DNA of 62,494 bases, taken from a virus. A program made the translations under genes and the position numbers. The stretch covers positions 1 to 62,494 of the IMG/VR virus record IMGVR_UViG_3300009151_000076; one strand, 5' to 3'. Shown in pieces: positions 13,540 through 21,053 of the stretch. The notes below the pieces were generated by a model. The model had not been told where the DNA came from. It searched no databases and saw only the letters and a program-made list of their open reading frames with translations. How positions within the stretch are numbered: the stretch's first letter is position 1; each line of letters starts with the position of its first letter.

Positions 13540-13940
13540 TCTTTATATACTCTGCCAAAAAGCCCTACGTTATTATTGTGAGATGGCGCCTCCCACCCTT
13601 CAGGCTTGATTAAGTCAGGAAGTCCAAGTGGGTTAGGGCGTGACTGCTTGACACCAACTTTCTTACTCATGTTAGCCTTAAGCACTTTATCCCAAGCCAT
13701 CTCGATGTCGACGTCCATTGCGTCGAGGGTGCCGATGGCGACTACGCAGAGATCGATCAGCGCGTCGACAGCCTCATCGGCCGTGTCGGCCTCAAGAAGC
13801 TCAGTCATCTCTTCTTCAAGAAACTTATAACGAAACTCAAGCAGCTTTGCCAGCATGTCATCGTCAAAAGTTTCAACTACCTTATGCACTCCATAGTGCT
13901 TGTGCATCTTATAGATATCGTCTACCCAATCTTTACTCAT
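13536..13940 (-). CDS. MazG-like all-alpha NTP pyrophosphatase
   Basis: 134 residues from the ATG at 13940, which has GGAG seven bases upstream; an upstream Met at 13994 lies inside the previous gene. The metal-binding pattern is LEEEMTELLEA followed by DEAVDALIDLCVVAIG (ExxE, then ExxxD), typical of phosphoribosyl-ATP/MazG-like pyrophosphatases. In a phage with dCMP hydroxymethylase it is a plausible functional replacement for T4 gp56, the dCTPase/dUTPase that removes dCTP and feeds dCMP to gp42; gp56 itself belongs to this superfamily. Substrate is inferred from context. Confidence 0.75.
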   Translation of the reverse strand: MSKDWVDDIYKMHKHYGVHKVVETFDDDMLAKLLEFRYKFLEEEMTELLEADTADEAVDALIDLCVVAIGTLDAMDVDIEMAWDKVLKANMSKKVGVKQSRPNPLGLPDLIKPEGWEAPSHNNNVGLFGRVYKE

Positions 13941-14466
13941 GTATCCACTCCGGCGCTTCGCGCTTTTTCCAACTGTGAAGGTTTGCTTTTCCAACTTTAT
14001 AGTAATTTCTATAGTTTATTATGGGGTCTTGACTGATGATATACTTGTCGTCCATACACGACGGCATCTCTGTCCACTCCCAATCTTTTAGATTGAACGG
14101 TGGTGCTTGAAGATCAATTGCGAGCATAGTACAGGCGTGCTTCTTCTCATATCGATACGTGTACTCGTCTAACAAAGCAAACAAGTGATCCGATAGCCAG
14201 GTATAGTTCTCTACGGATTGACGACACCATACTGCAGACGGATGATTAATGTGAGTTGCTTTGTACATCACGTCCTCACGACTGTCAACCAGCATCCAGC
14301 GCTTAATACGCCTTCCGCTTGTTACGTCGATATACTCTACGCCATCAAGTACTCGATGCGCGGTGGACAACAGCTGTGCGGACTCGAGGATCATCTTAAC
14401 GACGTGCTTATCGACCATTGACTGTGCTGCGGTGATTGGATTTTTATCGACATAAAAGATATTAAT
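13933..14466 (-). CDS. Conserved phage protein with probable AUU start codon
   Basis: 177 residues if initiated at ATT (14466-14464), five bases after a perfect AGGAGG. The first ATG (14418) is 48 bases downstream with no ribosome site. The 16 added residues (INIFYVDKNPITAAQS, initiator read as Met) continue smoothly into MVDKHVVKMILESAQL, an N-terminus I recognise from a phage family of unknown function (NIFxxDxxPxxAAQ, DKHVVKM). Later conserved-looking segment: HPSAVWCRQSVENYTWL. No catalytic motif can be assigned. AUU starts limit initiation (as for IF3), so expression may be deliberately low. A sigma70-like promoter is at 14491-14519. First gene of the modification block. Confidence 0.7.
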   Translation of the reverse strand: MNIFYVDKNPITAAQSMVDKHVVKMILESAQLLSTAHRVLDGVEYIDVTSGRRIKRWMLVDSREDVMYKATHINHPSAVWCRQSVENYTWLSDHLFALLDEYTYRYEKKHACTMLAIDLQAPPFNLKDWEWTEMPSCMDDKYIISQDPIINYRNYYKVGKANLHSWKKREAPEWIHE

Positions 14467-14490
14467 GGTAGCCTCCTATGATATTTAAAC

Positions 14491-14519
14491 ATGGTACCAT
14501 ATGATATAATCTATGTAAA
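14491..14519 (-). promoter_or_regulatory. Sigma70-like promoter of the modification block
   Basis: On the minus strand TTTACA (14519-14514), a 17-base spacer and TACCAT (14496-14491), followed 25 bases later by the ATT start with its AGGAGG. Element and spacing match a second candidate before uvsY (TTTACT, 17, TACTAT at 20366-20394), which supports both as phage-used early/middle promoters. Confidence 0.45.
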
Positions 14520-14522
14520 CTA

Positions 14523-14999
14523 TTATTTTTTCCAGCGTTTAAATCCAAGATCACGATGATACTTGTTAGCTTTATTATAGAATAAAACACCGTCGAGTTG
14601 ATCTACAGCGCCTTGAAATGCGCGGGCGGTTATACCCGTAAACGTATCGGTCCTTGTCTCTCCATTAGGTGTTTGAAACCTAACTTTGATCTTCATAGGT
14701 CTCTTTACTTTAATAAGAAGCTTTGGAAACGTTATTGAGCTCTCTTCAAGTAATACACTTTCGGTAGATACATCTACTATACGTGGGTTAAAGCAGACAA
14801 AGTTCTCAGGAGAACCGCGAAGGGCAAAGACGCGATGCGGTAAGCCGACTTGATTTCCGGTCAGTACTATGCCATTGTGTTCGTACATCAACTTAACCAT
14901 GTCTTTTGCCAGCTCTATTGGATCGATAAGAGGATTATCAAAGTCAAACTTCTCACACTCTTTTTTTAAGATAGGATCATCGCCATCAACTAATTTCAT
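14523..14999 (-). CDS. Peptide-deformylase homologue lacking the catalytic residues
   Basis: 158 residues, length and layout of type I peptide deformylase (PDF removes formyl from nascent N-termini using a Cys/His/His metal site). Motif 1 is recognisable (GIVLTGNQVGLP, 43-54). Motif 2, normally EGCLS, reads ESSIT (86-90), so the metal Cys is Ser88. Motif 3, normally QHExDHLxGVLF, reads QGAVDQLDGVLF (129-140): both His and the Glu are gone (G130, A131, Q134). The hydrophobic core around them is intact. This looks like a pseudoenzyme rather than decay, since the frame is open and coupled to neighbours. Marine T4-like phages often encode active PDFs, so the loss is notable. Confidence 0.82.
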   Translation of the reverse strand: MKLVDGDDPILKKECEKFDFDNPLIDPIELAKDMVKLMYEHNGIVLTGNQVGLPHRVFALRGSPENFVCFNPRIVDVSTESVLLEESSITFPKLLIKVKRPMKIKVRFQTPNGETRTDTFTGITARAFQGAVDQLDGVLFYNKANKYHRDLGFKRWKK

Positions 15000-15168
15000 C
15001 TGCTGGGTCCTTTGTGGTTAGAGTAACTCTCTTACTAGTATCATCGACCTCCCACCATAGAGCCGTACTATCTGTCCATCCCATAGTTTCTAAAAGATCT
15101 TCTGGCAACTCAATAAAAAGCTCACCGTTCTCATCTTCTTTTACAACCGTAAACCAATTTGTTTTCAT
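14986..15168 (-). CDS. AbrB-like small protein
   Basis: 60 residues: an N-terminal strand (WFTVVKEDENGELFIELP) followed by DLLETMGW and a second strand pair, the swapped-hairpin pattern of AbrB/MazE-type DNA-binding proteins. Such proteins are frequent in T4-like phages between gp46 and other genes. Ribosome site AGGA seven bases upstream. Overlaps gp46 (four bases) and the deformylase homologue (14 bases). Function unproven; a small transcription modulator or antitoxin-like protein. Confidence 0.55.
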   Translation of the reverse strand: MKTNWFTVVKEDENGELFIELPEDLLETMGWTDSTALWWEVDDTSKRVTLTTKDPADEIS

Positions 15169-16874
15169 GTTATGATCCTACTAAAGTTTTGTGTTTTTTC
15201 AAACTTAATTGTATTCTCAAACTTGTCACCGATCTGATCTGACTTATGACTAATGATAAAGGTGTTGGTCCCAGCCGTCAGTTGATTTAGTATCTTTAAG
15301 AACTCTTCAATACCCGTAGAGTCAAGTGAACTATCAAATACTTCGTCCATTATGAGAATATTAGTATTAATAGAGTTACGAAGTTTAGCAACAGCTCTCC
15401 AAGTAAACAATATTGCAAGATTAATACGCATCTTCTCACCTTCACTAAAGGAAGCGTAGCTAAACTCATCCCTAAATCTTGACTTGATTGTTTCATTAAA
15501 TTCTTCATCGAGGTTGAACTGCACGACGAACTCGAGCGATGCTAAGTACTTATTGATAAGTTTATTGATTACTGGAATGTACTGCTTAATAATGATTGAC
15601 TTAATACCACCGTCTTTTAATAAAGATGACGCGGCCGTAAGAATAACTTTCTCGTCTTCTAGATCTTTTAAGTTATTTGTAGCTGTAGACAACTGCCCTT
15701 GCATATTAATCAGTACATTTTGATCTACACCAACAGTTTTAGTTTCTATTGATACTATATCTCCCTCTAGCTCGGCGATATAAGAGTTAAGAGATTCTAT
15801 TTTTGTTTTGATGCGATGACATTGAAAGTTCTTGTCATTGATGCTGGCGTGTACCTCTGATATATCAGATATCTTCTTACTTACTTTATTGTATTCTTCT
15901 TGCAGCTGAACCAAACCATCTTTAATATCACCTATCTTTGCCTGCTTAGTATCGATCGCCTCAGCTTTAAAAACAGTATTAATCTGCTGAGTGCATGTAG
16001 GACAGTTATCGTACTCGTGAAAGAACTTAACGTCTTTATTAAGGATGTCCAAGTTGGCTTCAATTCTTTGCTTTAAGGCACCAAGTTGGTTCATCTTCTT
16101 TGATATGGATGGCTCGTCAGCTATGGTATCTTGGAGCTCTTTAATCGATGTGGATATATCTTGGTAATCTTTATTGAGGCTATTAATACTTTGATTAGTT
16201 GTGGTGATGCGATCCATCTTCTCTTTAATCATAAAGTCGTTGGTGTTTTGCACCTGCTTTAAGTGCTCACTTATGATGCTCATCTTCTCGTTGATAAGTT
16301 TTTTCTCACTTTGAGCCTCAATGATTGCGTCTTTATTAATTACTACTTTATCTTTTAAAAGAGCGTTCATCGTAGTAAAGATTTGAAGGTCTAAAAGATC
16401 TTCAATGATCTCACGTCTTTGACCCATGGGAAGCTGCATAAAAGGTTGAAACGTTGCAGACCCAAGAACTACAACTTGAGAAAAAGACTTGTGATTGATC
16501 TTTAATATCTGCTTCTCAAGTATCTCTTGATAGTCTTTCATCTCTGCCGTTTGATTTATAAGGATATCGTTCTGATAAACTTCAAATATATTTGGCTTCA
16601 TACCACGAACAATCTTATAACTGTGTGGATGAATATCAAACTCTACTTCAACCACCGCATCTTTCTTGGTGATAGAGTTAACGAGTTGCGGCTTGTTAAC
16701 TTTTCTAAACGGCTTGCTAAAAAGTGCATACGATAGAGCGTCGAGAACAGTAGACTTTCCTGCACCGTTCTCGCCAACTATAAGTGTCGTGTTGCTCTTA
16801 TTAAGCTCTATCTCAGTAAATACGTTTCCAGTAGATAGAAAGTTTTTCCATCTAATCTTCTTAAAGATTATCAT
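15165..16874 (-). CDS. 46: Recombination nuclease ATPase subunit gp46 (Rad50-like)
   Basis: 569 residues (T4 gp46 is 560). With gp47 it forms the SbcC/Rad50-type exonuclease that resects DNA ends for recombination-dependent replication. Walker A GENGAGKST (34-42), long coiled coil with a zinc hook CPTC near the middle, ABC signature FSEGEKMRIN, Walker B ILIMDEVFDSSLD. Gene 46 follows 47 with a four-base overlap as in T4. Confidence 0.96.
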   Translation of the reverse strand: MIIFKKIRWKNFLSTGNVFTEIELNKSNTTLIVGENGAGKSTVLDALSYALFSKPFRKVNKPQLVNSITKKDAVVEVEFDIHPHSYKIVRGMKPNIFEVYQNDILINQTAEMKDYQEILEKQILKINHKSFSQVVVLGSATFQPFMQLPMGQRREIIEDLLDLQIFTTMNALLKDKVVINKDAIIEAQSEKKLINEKMSIISEHLKQVQNTNDFMIKEKMDRITTTNQSINSLNKDYQDISTSIKELQDTIADEPSISKKMNQLGALKQRIEANLDILNKDVKFFHEYDNCPTCTQQINTVFKAEAIDTKQAKIGDIKDGLVQLQEEYNKVSKKISDISEVHASINDKNFQCHRIKTKIESLNSYIAELEGDIVSIETKTVGVDQNVLINMQGQLSTATNNLKDLEDEKVILTAASSLLKDGGIKSIIIKQYIPVINKLINKYLASLEFVVQFNLDEEFNETIKSRFRDEFSYASFSEGEKMRINLAILFTWRAVAKLRNSINTNILIMDEVFDSSLDSTGIEEFLKILNQLTAGTNTFIISHKSDQIGDKFENTIKFEKTQNFSRIIT

Positions 16875-17932
16875 GCTACGTTCAACGCCTCATTGTATAT
16901 GTCTATTATAGTAGATTCGAGTTTGGCTTTGTTCACGCCGGCTGAACTTATCTGATCGATATACTTTTTAAATATGTCGATGGTAGACTCGGCCTCATTA
17001 ATTATATTGTCGTCTGTCTCAAGATCTAGATTAAGATTATCTTCAACAATCTGTAAGTTTAGTAACCCATGGTGCTCAAGAAGCTCTATGTACTTATCAA
17101 ACATGTATGGGTTTGTTTTATTCTTAACAATAACTTTTATGATCTTTCCAGAATAATCTACATCACGGTCAAGGTCAACGACACCATTAGAGTCATCGTA
17201 CCATAACTTAAGAAACATCTTATATGGATTTTCGACGAATGTCAACTCTAGTGTGTCAGTATCCAGTATATGAAAGCCCCTAGGGTCATCATAATCAGAC
17301 CACGTGAACTCAGCATGGCTGCCAAGATAGCTAATATTACCGACGGTAGAACGATGATGATAGTGCCCACTGCATACAAGGTCAAAACGACCAAACAAAC
17401 TAGGATCGTCTCCATGAGTAGCCACACTGCCTCGAAACATCTCGAAGCCCTGTAGCTCCAGGTGTCCCATAACTGCTTTTGCTTTGGTTGTCCTGATCGC
17501 ATTTAATGTCTCCTCGCGATTCTCATCATTTATCCATGGAAGGAATAATACAACGGTTCCACCTAAAATTGCTATCTCGGACGGTTTGGTATATATCTCT
17601 ATGTTGTCATACTTGTCTGCGACCATCTCTTGCAGGGCGTTGACGCTGTTTGTATTCTTATAGAAAACATCGTGGTTGCCAACGATGATCTTCATGCTGA
17701 TATTGTTGTGCCATAGCTTCTCTAAGAAGTCTTCCCTGAGGCGCTTGGCAGTGAGAAAATTAATGTATTTGCGGCGATCAACCAAGTCGCCCAAATGCCA
17801 CACATCGCTGATCCCATCACGAAGTAGGGTAGGGAAGAATACATCATCGAGGAAACGCTTGGTGTTGTCGAGGAACGCTGTGCTGTCATTGCGGATTCCC
17901 CAGTGTGTGTCCGTTATCAGTGCTACCTTCAT
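16871..17932 (-). CDS. 47: Recombination nuclease subunit gp47 (Mre11-like)
   Basis: 353 residues (T4 gp47 is 339). Start placed at the ATG at 17932 (MKVALITDTHWGI) with GGAG seven bases upstream; the open frame extends ten codons further into gp55. Metallophosphoesterase motifs in order: DTHWG, GDLVDRR, GNHD, GHLEL and GHYHH. Acts with gp46. It overlaps the end of gp55 by 47 bases, a compact arrangement. Confidence 0.96.
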   Translation of the reverse strand: MKVALITDTHWGIRNDSTAFLDNTKRFLDDVFFPTLLRDGISDVWHLGDLVDRRKYINFLTAKRLREDFLEKLWHNNISMKIIVGNHDVFYKNTNSVNALQEMVADKYDNIEIYTKPSEIAILGGTVVLFLPWINDENREETLNAIRTTKAKAVMGHLELQGFEMFRGSVATHGDDPSLFGRFDLVCSGHYHHRSTVGNISYLGSHAEFTWSDYDDPRGFHILDTDTLELTFVENPYKMFLKLWYDDSNGVVDLDRDVDYSGKIIKVIVKNKTNPYMFDKYIELLEHHGLLNLQIVEDNLNLDLETDDNIINEAESTIDIFKKYIDQISSAGVNKAKLESTIIDIYNEALNVA

Positions 17933-18446
17933 TAACCATCTCCAACTTCTTTTTCTTCTCAAGTTTAGCTGCTTCTATCTTATCTTCAAACGACCTGATC
18001 ACGTTGTCGGTGTGCTCGTTCGTGTTCATAACGGCGCCGTCCATGTGGTCCTCCATTAAGAACGTATTCTGATAGTTCTTGTGCTTGATATACGACTGCT
18101 TCTTCTCCATCGTGATCCTTCTAATAAACGCGTTCCAAGCAATCTGTGTAAAGTAAGCAAACGGGTTTATTGACTTGGCAGGATCAAAGTTATGAACGGC
18201 GGCAACACAGTTCTCTATACCATCTGATATCATGTCATCTCTATAAGAGTAGTTCATAAAGTTAGGCTTTGTAGAAAGTTTCTTACAAATTAGCATCAAG
18301 CACTCACCAACGTATCGTGGAATCTGAGGTTTCTTTCTTTGCTCCTCTTCAGCCAACTTACAAGCGTCTTTATACTTGACCATCTCTTCATACATGGTCT
18401 TGTTATTGACGTAGTGCTTCTTTGGCTTTGCTAATTTGACTGACAT
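17886..18446 (-). CDS. 55: Late-transcription sigma factor gp55
   Basis: 186 residues (T4 gp55 is 185). Binds host RNA polymerase core and directs it to TATAAATA promoters, activated by gp45. Matches T4 in YVNNKTMYEEMVKYK, DDMISDGIENC and HNFDPAKSINPFAYFTQIAWNAFIRRI (shown in part as NPFAYFTQ). AGAGG precedes the start. Exact TATAAATA sites in this window at seven places are its likely targets. Confidence 0.95.
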   Translation of the reverse strand: MSVKLAKPKKHYVNNKTMYEEMVKYKDACKLAEEEQRKKPQIPRYVGECLMLICKKLSTKPNFMNYSYRDDMISDGIENCVAAVHNFDPAKSINPFAYFTQIAWNAFIRRITMEKKQSYIKHKNYQNTFLMEDHMDGAVMNTNEHTDNVIRSFEDKIEAAKLEKKKKLEMVNEGSTDNGHTLGNPQ

Positions 18447-18447
18447 G

Positions 18448-19890
18448 TTATACCTCTATTTTTACAGTATATGTTTTATACTTAAATTGCTCTCCAATAT
18501 AGATCTTAATTCTCTCTGCAAAGTGTTTAAGTGTTGTGTTCTGCTTCTTCTTCCAGGTGAGGTCATCGGCTATATCGTAAAGAGTAGCCATATCTTTATC
18601 CTCTGCAGTCCTTAGAGCTCTACCGATAGACTGTAGATTTCTAACACGTGACTTAGAAGGAGAACTAAAGATGATATTGTGAAGTTTCTTTATATTGACG
18701 CCTGTTGAGAACGTCCCATAGCTTGCAACTATAATACAGTTATCTTCTGTCTCTACTAACTTTCTGATCTCTTCACGATCTTGTCCATCAACGCTCCCGG
18801 CAACATAAAAAACTTTGCGACCTGTTTTTGAAAGATCATCATATAATACCTTACCATGTTTTTCAACATATTGAAACAACAAAAGTGTATTTCCTTTTAA
18901 AGATAAAGCTAAATTTTTAATGAACGTGTTCCTCGACGCACACTTAACAAGCCAGTCCATCTCGGTCTGATATTCAGCGTTGCTAAGTATCTGTCTTACA
19001 GTGTCAGGGTACTGTAGCAAGATAGCTTTTATTCGAAAATTTGATAGATGCTTGTTGTCGATAAGCTCGGCCGTCGTAGTTACTTTCTTTACCGGACCAA
19101 ATAGTCCCTCGAGTACAAATCTATGTGTCTTTGTACCGTCTAGAGTTCCTGTCAGCCCAAATCGATACTTGCAGTGTTCAAGCTTTGCCATAATAGACTG
19201 AAGAGACTTAGCCGTGAACAGATGCACCTCATCGCCGATCACTAAGTCATACTGTCCGAAGAAACTCTTGTCTAGCTTATAGACAGACTGCCATGTAGAT
19301 ATGGTCACCCACTTATCAGTCTGCTTGCTCTCACCGGCATAGATCTTATGAACATCCTCATCGGAATTAAATCCATACTCTTTAAAGTCTGTAGTCAGCT
19401 GACTGACCAATGACGTTGTCGGTACGATGATGAGAGTCTTTACGTTATAGTATCTCAGCAATAGATAGATTATGAGAGACTTGCCGGATCCAGTAGGCGA
19501 TAGCAGAATAGATCTACTATTTCTTACGGCGTGTGCAAACGCACTGAGCTGATAGTCTCTAGGCTCCATGGTAAGACCATAGTGCTTCGTATCTGCCTGC
19601 GCATCGACTATAGAGAAGTTCTTGGCGGCGAAGTCATCTAAGAACTCCAGCTCATACCCACGATCGCGACAGAACTTTTCTAGATAGATAGTTAACCCGC
19701 CATAAAGCTGACAAGCCATGTGATTAAACAACCTGATCTTTCCGTCCCACATCTTGTTTCGATACGCGGGCATGAACTTTGCTCCGGGAACATCGAAGGT
19801 AAAGTGCTCGCGCAGCTCATACGCTACCCCTGGATCGCATATGACTTTATTAAACGTCTCATTAATTCTCTTAAGTTGTATTGTTTCCAT
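18448..19890 (-). CDS. uvsW: UvsW ATP-dependent helicase
   Basis: 480 residues (T4 UvsW is 587 in its long form, about 503 in older annotation). Superfamily 2 helicase that branch-migrates and unwinds R-loops, switching origin-dependent to recombination replication. Motifs: I SPTGSGKS, II DEVH, III LTGTL, VI QSIGRALR. N-terminal DNA-binding domain precedes the helicase core. Sits between uvsY and gp55, one base overlap with uvsY. Confidence 0.95.
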   Translation of the reverse strand: METIQLKRINETFNKVICDPGVAYELREHFTFDVPGAKFMPAYRNKMWDGKIRLFNHMACQLYGGLTIYLEKFCRDRGYELEFLDDFAAKNFSIVDAQADTKHYGLTMEPRDYQLSAFAHAVRNSRSILLSPTGSGKSLIIYLLLRYYNVKTLIIVPTTSLVSQLTTDFKEYGFNSDEDVHKIYAGESKQTDKWVTISTWQSVYKLDKSFFGQYDLVIGDEVHLFTAKSLQSIMAKLEHCKYRFGLTGTLDGTKTHRFVLEGLFGPVKKVTTTAELIDNKHLSNFRIKAILLQYPDTVRQILSNAEYQTEMDWLVKCASRNTFIKNLALSLKGNTLLLFQYVEKHGKVLYDDLSKTGRKVFYVAGSVDGQDREEIRKLVETEDNCIIVASYGTFSTGVNIKKLHNIIFSSPSKSRVRNLQSIGRALRTAEDKDMATLYDIADDLTWKKKQNTTLKHFAERIKIYIGEQFKYKTYTVKIEV

Positions 19891-20333
19891 CAGGCGCCTT
19901 GAATAAATTTATTCCAATCAATTGCATTCTTAATATGATAACCACGGTTTGACACGGTCTTAATAATATTCTCGAGTAGGTCTATCTTCTCGTTCTGATA
20001 CCCGATCTTAAGGTTAAGGTCTACTATATCTTTATCTGCGTCCATATACATCGGCAGGTCGGCCTTAAGTATCATACCGCGGGCGGGTAGAGTCCAGCCC
20101 TTCTCTTGGGTATCTTTGGTATGTCCTTGCGTGTAGAACTCATACTTATCTAACTTGAGTTGCTTTGAGTCGGCCTCGAGCTTCTTTAGTAGAAGTTTCT
20201 CTGAGGTGTAGATCTTGTAATATTTATGGTGTAGCTGAGGGATCTTTAGCGACTCGTTTGAAAGCTCAGTTCTATCTATCTGACTATCAACTTCCCAAAG
20301 TGCAAGTATGTTTTCGATGTTCAATGATCTCAT
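19890..20333 (-). CDS. uvsY: UvsY recombination mediator
   Basis: 147 residues (T4 UvsY is 137). Loads UvsX recombinase on gp32-coated single strands. Helical and charged; weak but collinear similarity to T4 in the segments SEKLLLKKLEADSKQ and VSNRGYHIKN (T4 IKSRGFAIKH). The AGG directly abuts the annotated ATG, so a TTG four codons in (LNIENI) is an alternative start. First gene of the uvsY-uvsW-55-47-46 unit, preceded by a promoter candidate. Confidence 0.85.
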   Translation of the reverse strand: MRSLNIENILALWEVDSQIDRTELSNESLKIPQLHHKYYKIYTSEKLLLKKLEADSKQLKLDKYEFYTQGHTKDTQEKGWTLPARGMILKADLPMYMDADKDIVDLNLKIGYQNEKIDLLENIIKTVSNRGYHIKNAIDWNKFIQGA

Positions 20334-20365
20334 CCTAAACGTGATTATAATATAAACTATGTTTT

Positions 20366-20394
20366 ATAGTATCATGATCTTACTAAAAAGTAAA
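20366..20394 (-). promoter_or_regulatory. Sigma70-like promoter before uvsY
   Basis: Minus strand: TTTACT (20394-20389), 17-base spacer, TACTAT (20371-20366), in the 61-base gap between the gp3-like gene and uvsY. A TATAAT further downstream (near 20346-20351) is an alternative -10. Its form parallels the promoter at 14491-14519. Confidence 0.4.
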
Positions 20395-20916
20395 CTATAT
20401 TTTACTTAATTCATAGAACATATATTTAAATGCAACCGTACAGGTCATGTAGTTAACCGACTCATCTGTGGTCGAGAACTGAAGTGGACCTACCGATATA
20501 GGGATGCACTCTCTAAAGTTAACTTGATAGTTGGCAACTTTTGTACTGGCAGATATCAGTAAAGTTATATCAGACCTAATGCCCTTACCCGATGTTATTG
20601 ACTTGGCTGCAATTACTTGGTATTGATTGAAGTCTGCAGGAAAACCTAGCTCGGTAATCCAGTTAAACACTTCTAAGTAGTTCTGTAAATCTTCATCAAC
20701 TTTAAAAGTTACGTTTAAGTCGCCAAAGTAGAGTCTGTCACCTGTCATTGGAATATTAGAGAACGGCGTAGGCTGTAGCGGGTTCTCAAAAGACACGCCA
20801 GGTAGGTTAATAGACTGTATAAAGAAGTTTACATGTGGTGCTCTCTGGAGCGAGAACTCAAAGTTTAGTGGACTAAGAAAGTTCTTATTGATCGGGGTAT
20901 TGTCAAGTGCTGACAT
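20395..20916 (-). CDS. 3: Tail-tube-fold protein, probable gp3-like tail completion protein
   Basis: 173 residues. The segment FSLQRAPHVNFFIQSINLPGVS and the later NYLEVFNWITELGFP are those of the gp19-like tail-tube superfamily, but the true tube protein gp19 is encoded at 27966-28562. In marine T4-like genomes I recall a gp3 tail completion/sheath stabiliser protein of this size between gp23 and uvsY, which is exactly the position here. GGAGA precedes the start. It could instead be a baseplate tube-initiator protein. Symbol is given on position and fold, not on close T4 similarity. Confidence 0.65.
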   Translation of the reverse strand: MSALDNTPINKNFLSPLNFEFSLQRAPHVNFFIQSINLPGVSFENPLQPTPFSNIPMTGDRLYFGDLNVTFKVDEDLQNYLEVFNWITELGFPADFNQYQVIAAKSITSGKGIRSDITLLISASTKVANYQVNFRECIPISVGPLQFSTTDESVNYMTCTVAFKYMFYELSKI

Positions 20917-20941
20917 GTTTATCTCCAGATAGATTCATATC

Positions 20942-20949
20942 TATTTATG
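20942..20949 (-). promoter_or_regulatory. Variant late promoter (CATAAATA)
   Basis: CATAAATA on the minus strand, 26 bases before the start of the gp3-like gene and just after the gp23 terminator. One mismatch from the late consensus; the location between a terminator and a structural gene supports use. Confidence 0.5.
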
Positions 20950-20994
20950 AAAGGGATATAACCCTATTATATAAGGTATTCCAAGAATGTCAAA

Positions 20995-21022
20995 TAAAAA
21001 AGGCGACCCGAAGGCCGCCTAA
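20995..21022 (-). terminator. Rho-independent terminator after gp23
   Basis: On the minus strand AGGCGGCC-TTCG-GGTCGCCT (21020-21001, with one T/G pair) is followed by TTTTTTATT. A GC-rich hairpin with a UUCG loop and a six-T tract is a textbook intrinsic terminator. It lies 32 bases after the gp23 stop, as expected for the most heavily expressed late gene, and insulates the gp3-uvsY genes. Confidence 0.93.
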
Positions 21023-21053
21023 TTTATGTCTGGTTAACCCAGATCTTTTTAAA

